64,000 bases of DNA from the NCBI GenBank assembly GCA_023548195.1, contig JAJHZJ010000014.1:15228718-15292717 (forward strand), in the 5' to 3' direction. The DNA comes from Bettongia penicillata ogilbyi (taxonomy: Eukaryota > Chordata > Mammalia > Diprotodontia > Potoroidae). This document shows positions 35,640 to 46,589 of the stretch, one piece after another. A program made the translations under genes and the position numbers. Below the pieces are notes generated by a model that saw nothing but the letters and a program-made list of their open reading frames with translations, was not told the DNA's origin and searched no databases. Numbering within the stretch: the first letter of the stretch is position 1; each line of letters opens with the position of its first letter.

Positions 35640-36020
35640 TTTGGGAAGCTGTACATGTATATGTGTATTTTTGTGTACATATATACACATATGTAGTGTG
35701 TGTATTCATTTCTATATGTAATATAGATAAACAGATACTGGTTCTGGACTTGTGATTCCATTGGTGTAGGGAACTTCTTGGTGAGGGCGCATTCTCTACC
35801 AGTGCAACTCACCACCTTCTCTGAAACTTGGAGTTTTAGAAAGTTGACAAGAGCATAGAGAGGTTAAATGACTTGTTTTTGTATGTAAGAGGTGGGACTT
35901 GAACTCAGGTCTTCCTGGCTTCAAGATCAACTCTGTTATCCCACAGTATCTCTCATACATATGTATATGTATGTAGGTACATACATGTGACAAAAATATA
36001 CATACATATGTATGTGTATA
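35640..36020 (-). repeat. tRNA/CORE-type SINE between short TATG/TACA repeats
   Basis: The SINE lies at about 35755-35960 (plus strand TTGGTGTAGGGAACTTCTTG, then GGACTTGAACTCAGGTCTTC). Low-complexity GTATATGTGTA-type stretches lie on both sides. Confidence 0.7.
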
Positions 36021-36439
36021 TTGAGACATTGAAAATTGACTGTCTTAAGTCTAAGAATTTAAGCTCCTTGAAGGCACAGACTGTCATTCATTTCTTTGAG
36101 TTCATTTTAGTTGCTTTCATATATCACAAACTTTGGCATTCAAACACAGATTTGGAGTAGTTCTCTTCTACGCTTTGGAAATGGATAACCGGACAATTAT
36201 TTTTACTTGAGAAGCTTAAATTTACAGTATTTGTTGGTCTTTATTTTTAAAAATTGATTGCAGAAATAATCCTATACTGTTAAATTGCCTCAAATTAATT
36301 TCTGAGGTATCCTTAAAGTAATTCATCTGTCCTGAAAGGTATATTTATACTTTATTTCCCAAACAATCTAATTTCAGAGAGAAGATTATTATAAAGCTAC
36401 AGGAAGATGTGTTTCTTTACATCTTCAGGTCGCAGGGTT

Positions 36440-37290
36440 TGAGTGGAATCATGTACTTAGAGGAGCTAGATTAGAAGAGTGAAAAGTGTTCTGATATTGA
36501 ATTCAGAGACCGAGGATTCAATCCTGACTCCAGTTAATCTCTCTGGGCTTCTTCCATCTATAAAATGAGGGAACTGAACTAGATGGTCTCTAAGGTCTCT
36601 ACCAAGTCTAAATTTATGATCCTATGACTAGATGGTCTTAAGGCTCCTTCCAGCTGCAAGTTTTATGACCCTTGCCTTTCTGAGGCATTATAATAAGGAT
36701 CTCTCATAGTAGCATTTTAAAAAATGTCACTTAGCAGGAGCCTAGAATTTTGCTTTCTGCAGAATCAGTCCCTTCATATAAATGACCCAAATTAACTCTG
36801 TCTCTTTAGCCTTGTAATTCTTTATTACCATAATCCAAACTCTGCCAGTCTTTCAACCCTGGTTTGAGTTACTGAGTTCCCGACTTTCTTGGCCCCTGAA
36901 TTTGGCTCCTCTAATTTGTTTATTCTTGCACCTGATTGCCAGTTTTTTGTCACCCACCCTACCTCTACCTCAGTCCTTGGCCTGTCACCAGAGCCTGTAA
37001 TTCTGCTTCCTTCTTCATCTCTACTAGCACACTTTTCCAAGGTGTTTACTTTCAAACAAAAAGCATCCATAACTTTGTAGATAACTTCTGGGTTTAAGGT
37101 AACCTGAAGTGCATGTTATTATAATTAGGAAGTGAGAAAACTGTAACTGTGGGAAAGGCAGTCAGATATCATGGAAAGGCCTGGAGCAAATCACTTAATT
37201 TCCTTATATGTAAAATGAGGGTATTGAATTACATGACTTCTACATTTCCTGAGGTTCTAAAGCTGTGATTATGGGATTATATGGTGGAAT
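36440..37290 (+). repeat. Two diverged MIR-like SINEs
   Basis: The first is at about 36440-36665: CTATAAAATGAGGGAACTGA then AGATGGTCTCTAAGGTCTCT. The second is at about 37150-37290: TATGTAAAATGAGGGTATTG then TTTCCTGAGGTTCTAAAGCT. The sequence between them (36666-37150) is unassigned; open frames there overlap on both strands. Confidence 0.55.
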
Positions 37291-37369
37291 AGTATTTATT
37301 AAAAAGTATATTCATAACTGAATAGAGAGAAGCAAGGAGGAAAGCATTCTACAACAAGAGTTTTCCTTT

Positions 37370-38820
37370 AGTTTCTAGTTCTTTGCCACTATTAAAATTG
37401 CTGCTATAAATGCTTTTGTACGTAATAGCGCTTTTTAGTCATTTTTTTATCTCTTTTGTTCTAGGATTAGTAGAGTTAGTGTTTGAGGTTAGTAATTGTA
37501 TTTAATAACCTTTTTTTCTTTTCCTCTATACAATTCTTTCCAAGCATAGGGTTTTATTTCTAATGAATCCCTCTGTGAATCTACTTTCTCTTTTGTTCTT
37601 CTCTTTCCTCTTTTCTGGTTCTCTACTGTTTCCTGGTGAGTTGGTGTAGAAATACATTCAAACTCTTTGTGTATATGTTTGTATGTTTTATCTTTCTTTG
37701 ACCAGTGGAGATGAAAGTGAGGTTTGAGTGACACTTTCTCCCCCCAACCCTTTCCTTCTTTATGTAGCTTTCTACTTGTGTACCTGATTATGTGAGATTA
37801 ATTCCTACCTCCTTTTGCCTTCCTTTTCTTATTTTAATCTCAATGAAACATAACAAGACCACATTAAGACCTTCTATCTTACTTGACTCCTCTATGACTC
37901 TGATGATAGTAAAGTTTTGAAGGCACACTTTTATTATCCCTTTTTCCCAAGGAGGTAAATAGTTCATCTTTATAAAGTCTCATTTAGTTGCACATTTATG
38001 TTGCATACCTTTTTGTATTTTCTTGACCCCCATTTTTGTATTTCAAAATTCCTACTCAATTCAGGTCTTCTTTATGCTTAGAAATTCTCTTTTTCATTGA
38101 AGTTTACTTTTTTCCCCTGTAGGATTATACTCATTTTTTTCTGGATTATTTTTGCTCATATTCCTATTTATTTAATTAGATTTTTTTTAGTTCTTAAAGG
38201 GAAACATGTTAATATCCTTTACTATCATAATTTTAATCTCTATTTCTTTTGATAGCTCATTTAGCTTTTCTTTTTAACTATTTAGATTCTGTGGGGTTTG
38301 GTATGTGTAGATTATGTATCAAAATCAAGTAACGGGTTCTGGTATCATTCAGCAAAATGTAGTTTCCTTATTTATTTTTTTTAATCAAGTCTACTTACGT
38401 TATTGTATTGTATAAGACCATGATTATTACCCTTTATTTTTAAAATTTAAGCTGAGGTATAATAGTTCCAATTCCTTATTTTAACTTTTTATGAGTCTTT
38501 ACATTTCAAACATGTTTCTTGTAAACAAATATTGTTGGATTTTACTTTCTAATCCGTTCTGTTTATCCCTTCTACTTTATGGGTGAGTTTATTCCATTCA
38601 CTTTCATTAATTATTATATTGTAAGTTTTCTTCTTTCTTATTCTATTCTAATGTTTCCTCTCTATTGCTCTTTGTCTCTTTTTTTATCATGGGTTTATAT
38701 CCTTGTTTTCCTTATAGGCTTGTCTTTATAATTCTCCCTTTTGAGCTTAGGATTTATTTTGCTTATGATTAAATCCCATCTTGAATCTACCCTTTAAAAA
38801 AATTTCCCTCTTTCTATACG
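37370..38820 (-). mobile_element. Composite of antisense L1 fragments
   Basis: A short L1 3-prime piece (37370-37470) is followed by sequence like the ORF1-ORF2 spacer (37480-38100; compare 50050-50590) and then by ORF2 endonuclease (about 38110-38600), recognised by comparison with 2330-2700 reversed. The order is not that of one intact L1, so at least two insertions or a rearrangement are involved. Confidence 0.6.
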
Positions 38821-38829
38821 CTAGAGCAA

Positions 38830-39233
38830 CAAAGTTAAAGGATACAACTCAGAGAGACAAAATGAGAATTACTGATTTGTTAGGAAAATAAAAGGAAACA
38901 GAGCTTGAGTGCCATATTCTAGGCAATTATCTAGGGATTTTGGACACAGAGGGCAGAACCCAAATCAGTAGAATCTGTAGGACACTGATAAAGGGAACCT
39001 CTAACTTTAACTGAATAAGAAATGTATTTGTGAAGTTCCAGACTTTTCATATCAAAAATAAAATCTTGCAAGCACTGAAGAAGAATTGGTTTCCATATCA
39101 AGAAACTCACTTCTCCACTGGAGTGTAAATTCTTTGAGAAAAAGGGTTGCTTCATTTTTTGTCTTTGTTTTCCTCAGTGATTGGATTACACATGATAAAA
39201 GCACAGTAAATGATTGTTGATCAAAGCAGCACT
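38830..39233. other. Unassigned intronic sequence
   Basis: No repeat family recognised. It is bounded on the right by the RTE target duplication. Confidence 0.4.
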
Positions 39234-39246
39234 AATTCTAATTGTA

Positions 39247-40491
39247 GTCAGTTTGATATTTAGTCTCTCCCATACTTTCCTTTGGAGCCTCCCAAACACT
39301 GAGCTAGTTCTGGCATCTACCTTATTATTAATGTGTACATCCCTGGATAGTATACTACTAAGGTAAGTTAACTTATCCACAGCATTCAATACTTCTCTGC
39401 TGTAACCAATGGTTCCATGTGTGGATGGTGTGGTGGTGGCTGATGGAGCACCTATGTTTTCTTGGTGTTTATTGTTAAGCCAAAATTAGCACAAGTGGCA
39501 GAGAATTGATCCATACTTTGTTGCATCTCAGCATCAGAGGTTATATTGAGTGCACAATCATCTGCAAACAGAAAATCACACATCAATACTCCCTCCACTT
39601 TGGTCTTGGCTTGTAGCCTTTTCAGTTGAAGAATTTGCCATCAGTGAGGCAGCTACTTTGATGCCATGTTCATCCTCATTGAAAACATTTGACGCCATGA
39701 CTGAAAACATCATACTAAAAAGCACGGGAGCAAGCACACAGCCCTGTTTCACTTCACTGGTAACTGGGAAAGCACAAGAGCATTGTCCATTGTCCATTAT
39801 CCAGAACCCAGGCAAGCATGCCATCATTACATACTACCTGAAAGTCTACAGAGCTATTGTGCTGACCTCACTGTTGTATGCCTGTGAAACCTGAACAGTA
39901 TGCCAGTGCCATGCCAGGAAGCTGAAGTGCTTCCATTTGAATTGTCTTAGGAAGATTCTGAAGATCACTTGGTAGGATAAGCTACCCGACACTGAGGTCC
40001 TTATTCGAACTAAACTGCCAAAAAGCGTTCAAATTCTGCTTAAGAGAGCACAACTCTGATGGGCTGACCATGTTTTTGAATGCAAAATGTACATTTGCCA
40101 AAAAGACTATTTTATGGAGAACTCACACAGGGCATGTGTTCGCATGGTAGTCAGAAGTGATACAAGAACACTCTCCAAGTCTCTCTTAAGAACTTTGAAA
40201 TTGATTGTGTGACACGAGAGACACTGGCATCAGTCTGCTTAGTGTGGCATGCCCACATCAGAGAAGGTTCTTCTATGAGTAAAGCAGAATTGAACCAGCT
40301 CAAAGGAAACACAGGATGCGCAAATTTAGAGTCCACCCCAAATGTTCACATGGGCTATTTGTCCTTAACCTGTGGTAGAACATTCTGAGCTTGTATTGGT
40401 CTGATTTGCCATAGTTGGACAAATTGAAACTTGATTCTAGCATAGTGTTGTTATTTTGGTCCTCTCTGCGAATGAAAGACAGCCACCAACC
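39247..40491. mobile_element. RTE LINE insertion with 5-prime inversion and target-site duplication
   Basis: The left part (39247 to about 39832) is minus-strand RTE reverse transcriptase: the frame at 39576-39827 reads SEVKQGCVLAPVLFSMMFSV, and 39186-39389 includes LSSILSRDVHINNKVDA. The right part (about 39833-40491) is plus-strand RTE and picks up at YLKVYRAI, exactly where the inverted part ends in the complete copy (near 25650). The insertion ends AATGAAAGACAGCCACCAAC. AATTCTAATTGTA is present at both 39234-39246 and 40492-40504, a perfect 13-bp target-site duplication. This is the structure made by twin priming. Confidence 0.9.
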
Positions 40492-40819
40492 AATTCTAAT
40501 TGTATATCGTTATTCAATAAAGACAAAAATCAAAGAAGAGACCTGCCTGCCAAATGCTGAAGAGCAGATGAACATTTCCTTTGTAGCTCAACATTACCCA
40601 TATTGAAAAGCTAAGCATCGTTATACCGTAAGAACATGGCCAGAAATTTTAGTTCTTTCTAGTGAGAATTTCAGGAGATTTAATATGCCATCGATCAAGT
40701 GAAATCTCAAGAAGGTAACCTTGAATTATGTGCAAATTAAGAGTCTTTGACACTGCTGACATGATATAAAGAGCTGAAAAGTCTAGTGCAACACTTAATT
40801 TTTGCCTAACTTGTATTTT

Positions 40820-40990
40820 TATCATGAATCTAGGGTTGAAAGGGCCTCCAGAGGCCATTTAGTCCAACCCTAATTTTAAATATAAATAATCTGAGGCCCA
40901 AAGGGGTTGATTGTCTTCCTAAGGTCATAGGTAGCAAATGACAGAGCTGAGATTTGAGTTCATGTCTTATGATTACAGAGCAGTTGCCAC
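40820..40990 (-). repeat. MIR-like SINE fragment
   Basis: GAGGCCATTTAGTCCAACCC, ATAATCTGAGGCCCAAAGGG and GAGATTTGAGTTCATGTCTT appear in reversed MIR-type order. Confidence 0.65.
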
Positions 40991-40999
40991 TCACACTGT

Positions 41000-42470
41000 C
41001 ACTTGTCACTGAAAAAATCCCCAAAGTTGGGAATTAGAAGACAGAATCTCTTGATAGTGAAACATGAAGACAAGCCCTCTGGAAGACTGAAGGGATAAGG
41101 AATGGAAGAGAAATAATGAACATTTAAATCGTGTCCTGTAGAATAAAGTTAACCAAAACAGGTAGGGGTTAGGAGATATGCTGACTTCTGAAGAGTACTC
41201 TTAACTTAGCTATAGTGGAAAGGGTAGAAAAAAAGATTTTAAAAATTACATTAGTAAAAGTACAATCAATTTCAGGATCTTTTATTGATATGGACAGAAG
41301 AATTAAGCTAGAAGTAGTTATGTATTAATAATGAAATTAGTGAATATGAGCTATTAAAAATAAAGCAGGCAGTTTGGTATGCTGTGCTAATAAAAATGAA
41401 AACAAAACAAAATACAAGGAGTCAGCCAGACTTACTTACAGTCTTGCATGATAGTCTTAATTCACTAATAAAAAAGTCAGTTTCTTAAAGACTTAAAAAA
41501 GTAACACTTTCACTTTGCTACTTTTAATAAATTACTCTAAAAACTTTGAGATTCACAGAAATTCAAAATTAAGTGTTATAATTTCAGTTATGCTTCATCT
41601 AAATCCAAAAAATCAGAGGTGGCAGTTATGATTGCTTATTGGGCAATAGCAATTATTATTATTACTAAGAGAGACGAATAAAAAACTACATTATGATTGA
41701 AACCATCCTTCATGGTGAAACAATAGAAATATTAAATCTGTATGTGTCATTTGGCATACTAATCAAGTTCTGAAAGTTAAGTTCTAGGTGACTTTTTCTG
41801 TCTGGGCTTGAATAATCCAACGGAAGAATCTTTAGTTGTCAGCAGTTATTTTGTAGGGGATAGATTTTTCCATCCCTTTGTAAATAATCCAAATAAAAGG
41901 TGCTGAAATACAAACTCACAAATGACAACTTTATATCTTAAAGAAATAACAATAATTCTTATAGAAAAAATAATCAAAGACCAACTTCCACTCTGGTTCT
42001 TGCCACACTCTGATAGACTGCACTGGCCTGGTTTAGGCAGCCTTAAGATCAGTAAGTCAACAATCAAATCATGCAACCATTCTGATTGGGTCCACTACAA
42101 ATTAAGATTACATGAACTCAACTGAACCTTCACTGTTGGTAGGAAGTCCTGTTATACATCCCTTATCAATCACTATTCCATCCTTTTCATCCCTTGTTAA
42201 AATTCCTGTGGTTCCCCATTTACCCACCTTCTCAGCTGAGAACTTTATCTCATATTTTACAGAAAAAAATGAGGACATTCATTATGAGTTCCTTTTTCTC
42301 CCTCTTCATCTTTCATTACTATATGCCATCTGCCACTGTCTCCTTCACCATCCCTATGATGAGATGACATTAATTAGTATTTCTTTTACCTGAATGATTG
42401 ATCCTCTTCCATCCTGTCATCTCCAACAGATTTCAACCCTGTCATTCTCATTCTATCACCATTTTCTTTC
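41000..42470. other. Unassigned intronic sequence
   Basis: No exon or named repeat. The frames at 41846-42393 overlap on both strands and show no domain. Confidence 0.45.
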
Positions 42471-42474
42471 TTTT

Positions 42475-44935
42475 TTTTTAAGATGGTTTATTTTTAGTAT
42501 CCTTTCTTAAAATTTCAAATTCCAAATTTTCTCTGTTCCCTTCCACCTGCTCCCACTATTGAGAAGGGAAGTAATATATCAGTTATACATGTGAAATTAT
42601 GTAAAGTATATTGCCATACTAGTAATGTTGCAAAAAAAAAATAAGGAAAATAAAGTTTAAAAATTATATTTCAATTTATATTCAGAGTTCATCAGTTCAC
42701 TCTCTGGGGATGAATACCATTTTTCATCACAAGTCCTTTTGAATTGCCTTGAATCATTGTATACATCAGAGTAGCTAAGTCTTTCATAGTTGATTATCAC
42801 TGCAACACTGCTGTTCCTGTGTACCATGACTCCTGGTTCTGCTTGCTTCATTGTGCCTGAATTCATATAAATTTTCCTATATTTTTTCTGAAACTATCCT
42901 GTTCATAATTTCTTATAACACAATACTATTCCATCATAATGATACATCACAACTTGGTCAGCCACTCCCCAATTGATGGGTATCCCCTCAGTTTCCAATT
43001 CTTTAGCACCACAAAATCCCAATATTTTGCATAAATATCTTTATCCTTTTTTATTATCTCTTTGGGATACAGACTTAGTAATGGTATTGCTGGGTAAAGG
43101 GTATGCATAGTTTTGTGGCCCTTTGGACAGAGTTGCAAATTGTTCTCCAGAATGGTTAGACCAGTTCTCAACTATACCAATAGTGCATTAGTTTCATAAT
43201 TTTTCCACATCTCCTCTAACATTTGTCATTTTCCTTTTCTACCACATTAGGTAATCTGATAGATATGAAGTGGTATCTGTGTTTTAATTTTCTTTTCTCT
43301 AATCTAAGCATTTTTTTCGTATGACTATTGATAACTTTTATTTTTTTTTCTGAAAACTTCCTGTTAATATCCTTTGACCATTTATCAGTTGGGGAATTGC
43401 TCTTATTTTTATAAATTTAGCTCAGTTCCATATGTATTTGAGGAATAAGACTTTTATCAAAGAAACTTGCTGTAAAATTTTTTTTCTTAGTTTCTTTCTA
43501 GTTTTGGCTGCATTGTTATTTGAAAAGCTTTTTAATATTATATAATGAAAATTATCTGTTTTACTTCCTGTGATCCTCTCTGTCTCTTGCTGGATCACAA
43601 GCTCTTCCCTTATCTAAAGATGTGACAGATAAAATTTTCCATGCTCCCTTAATTTGCTTTTGAAATTACCTTTATGTCTAAATCATGTACCCATTTAATC
43701 TTATTTTAATCTTAATATTATACCTAGTTTTCGCCAAACTGCTTTCTCGTTTTCCCAGAAATTTTTGTCCTCAAGTATTGGATCTTTGGGTTTATCAAAC
43801 ACTAGATAACTAATGTCGTTTACTCCTATGTATTTCTTTCACATTTTTTCATTGATTCTCTTAGTATTCTTAACCTTTTCTTTTTCCAGGTGAATTTTGT
43901 TATTTTTTTCTAGATATATGATTTAGTTCTTTGGTATTTTGATTGGTGTGATGATACATAAATTAATTTAGGTAGAATTATCATTTTTATTATATTGGCT
44001 TGGATTTATGGTTGTTGCTTACTTGTTTCAGTTGTGTCTGACTCTTCATGGCTCTCTTTGGAGGTTTCTTGGCAGATATAGTGGAGTGGTTTGCTGTTTC
44101 CTTCTTCATCTCATTTTACAGATGAGGAGCTGAGGAAAACAGGGACAAGTGACTTGCTCAGCATCACACAGCCATTAATGTCTGGTGCCTCATTTGAACT
44201 CAGGAAGATGAGGGTTCCTGGCTTCAGGACCAGCATTCTATGCACTTTTCCACCCAGATACCACCTTGGTATCTTGCCTACTCATGAGCAATTGTTTAGA
44301 TCTGTCTTTGTATGAAAAGTATTTTGTAATTGTTATTGTCATATAGTTCCTGGATTTGTCTTGTCAGGTAGACAAGTATTTTATACTATCTGCAATTATT
44401 CTAAGTAGAATTTCCCTTTCTATTTTTTCTGTTGAATTTTGTTGGTAATATGTAGAAATACCAATGATTTATGTATCCTGCAACTTTGTAAAAGTTTTTA
44501 ATTGTTTCATATACTGCAGCTTTGTAAAAGTTGTTAATTTTTTCAGGTAGATCTTTAGTTGATTGTCTAGGGTTTTCTAAGTATACCATCACATTGTCTT
44601 CAAAGAATGATAGTTTTGTTTCCTCACTGTCTATTATTACTCCTTTTATTTCTTTTTTTTGTCTTCTTGTTATTGCTAGCATTTTTATTACAATGTTGAA
44701 TAATAGTGGTGATAATGGATATCCTTACTTTATTCCTGATCTTTTTGGGAAGGCTTTTAGTTTATTTCCATTACAGGTGATGCTTGTTTTTGGTTTTAGA
44801 GAGATGTCACTCATTAAAAAAAAGCTCCATTTATTCTTATACTTTCATGTGTTTTTAATAGGAATTTGTCAAGTTTTGTCAGGTTTTTTCCCAATCTTTT
44901 GAGATAATCATATGATTTTTGTTGTTGTGGTGAAT
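42475..44935 (-). mobile_element. L1 3-prime half with a nested SINE
   Basis: From a pyrimidine-rich start on the left (L1 3-prime UTR) the antisense element runs through the ORF2 C-terminus (42947-43171, WKLRGYPSIGEWLTKL) and back through the reverse transcriptase. It is split by the SINE at 44011-44284. The RT part (44401-44682) reads EDNVMVYLENPRQSTKDLPE. Confidence 0.88.
44011..44284 (-). repeat. tRNA-type SINE nested in L1
   Basis: The plus strand carries GTTGTGTCTGACTCTTCATG, GGTTTCTTGGCAGATATAGT, TCATTTTACAGATGAGGAGC and CATCACACAGCCATTAATGT, then a TATGCACTTTTCCACCCAGA end, which is the reversed SINE head. L1 sequence continues on both sides. Confidence 0.8.
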
Positions 44936-44939
44936 AAAT

Positions 44940-45345
44940 GCAATAAAGGCACATAACCAAAACATAATAAATTTATTAATAGTTATATGTATAACTTAAC
45001 AAAGCAGACTGGCCACCTCAGTAAGGCCAGTGACCCCAATGAGAAAGGAAGTACTTACTCTCTTTATTGACAATGCAGACATCAAGAGGGGTTGGGGTCA
45101 TTTTGAAGCATTATAATTGACTATACTAGGAAAAGTGAGATGGCATTCAGGGATGGATAATCACACCCCTCTTTGACAATTAAGGAGTGTTAACTGTTTT
45201 ATGGCAGCTAGGTTCCATTAAGGGTTTTTTTTTTATTAGGATAGGAATAGTGTGAGAGGAGGGAGAGAAAGATTGGTGACTCACTGACCAGATCTATTGG
45301 AGGAAGTCTCCTTAGGCACAGAGAAGGAATACAAGTGAAGAATGA
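44940..45345 (-). repeat. LTR-like repeat, family Y, copy 1
   Basis: It aligns with 53500-53790: CACCTCAGTAAGGCCAGTGA, GAGAAAGGAAGTACTTACTC, TCTTTATTGA (a reversed AATAAA) and TGACAATTAAGGAGTGTTAA. It fits a solo LTR on the minus strand. No coding part is seen. Confidence 0.5.
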
Positions 45346-45349
45346 ACAT

Positions 45350-46238
45350 TCAGTCTTTTTCTTAATACCTGATTTTCAATGTCACTTTCATCAGTACATC
45401 ACATTTTAGAGTTCAGGTGTTTGATACTGTCATATGATTTCTGAAAACATCTCTTGATGGTTTCTGAAAACCTCTTTTCTTGGGCATTCGGGAATGGGTA
45501 TGTTCTCTGAAAGGAGGGACTTCTTTAGATTTCCTCCTAAATATCTTCTAAAATCTTTTGCAAAAACAAATCTTAATACAATTTAGTACAGTGACTTAAA
45601 TTTGCTTTCTCAGTAACTAGGTCATATGGTAAAAACCAGCTCAAACCTTATGATCCTAATCCTGTTGACAACAGAGCTATAAGAACATCAAATTAAGGAC
45701 CCATGGTTCACATAAAACTTCATGGAATTTAAGTTTCTGCATTTCCTTTGTTGTTTTTATCTTTATCTAAATCCTGTACCTAACGTATACACTGCAAACA
45801 ACGGGCTGAAGGAAGAATTAAAAGAAAATCCATGAGGATCTGACTTGTAAAATGAGCCCTTGTGGTTAAAGATTTAATATTTACCAAAATAGACATGTAA
45901 GCTAAAGTTAAAAATGCTGTTCCAAATTGGCATTGACTATCATTTAACTTCTTAAGACTTGTGTTTATTTCATTTTTCACCTTGGATTCAAGTCCCACAA
46001 AGGGAAAAATCTTTACTACTTATAATTGCTCTGTTATGTAAGTTATAAATTGTTATATTGATATATTTAAGAAATTCAAATAACAACTGAGAAATCAGAA
46101 CCTAATTAACTGTTTTAAACTGATTATGCAGAGGATAAATACTAGAATTGCATTTATAAACTCCCAAACCCAAGTTTTAGAACTTATTATTAGAACGTGC
46201 TCAAGGCCTGTATATCCATTTGAATTCTTTTGCTTTTG
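45350..46238. other. Unassigned intronic sequence
   Basis: No exon or named repeat recognised. Confidence 0.45.
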
Positions 46239-46254
46239 ACATATATAATCATCT

Positions 46255-46570
46255 AGGGGCAGCTAGGTGGTACAGTGCATAGAGTACCAGTGCAGGAGTC
46301 AGGAGGACCTGAGTTCAAATTTCACCTCAGACACTTGACACTCACTAGCTGTGTGACCTTCGGAAAGTCATTTAACCCCAATTGCCTCATTCTGGGTCAT
46401 CTCCAGTCATCCTGATGACTATCTGGTCACTGGATTCAGATGGCTCTGGAGGAGAAGTGAGGCTGGTAACATGCACAGCCCTCCCTCACTGAAAACAAAG
46501 TCAAGTGCAAATCATGTCATTATTTCTCTGATGGCATGGTCTTCTTTGGCAATGAGAGACAAACACACAC
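46255..46570 (+). mobile_element. Full-length marsupial-type SINE with target-site duplication
   Basis: The tRNA-like head GGGGCAGCTAGGTGGTACAG is followed by GACCTGAGTTCAAATTTCAC (B-box like), GTGTGACCTTCGGAAAGTCA, a CCAATTGCCTCATT boundary and an RTE-like tail. The tail ends TCTTTGGCAATGAGAGACAA plus ACACAC units. A perfect 16-bp duplication, ACATATATAATCATCT, flanks it at 46239-46254 and 46571-46586. The tail is a short AC repeat rather than poly-A. Confidence 0.92.
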
Positions 46571-46589
46571 ACATATATAATCATCTGAT

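Noticed and set aside
46255..46400. A functional tRNA gene.
   Set aside because: The tRNA-like head belongs to a SINE with a target duplication, and the cloverleaf is not maintained.
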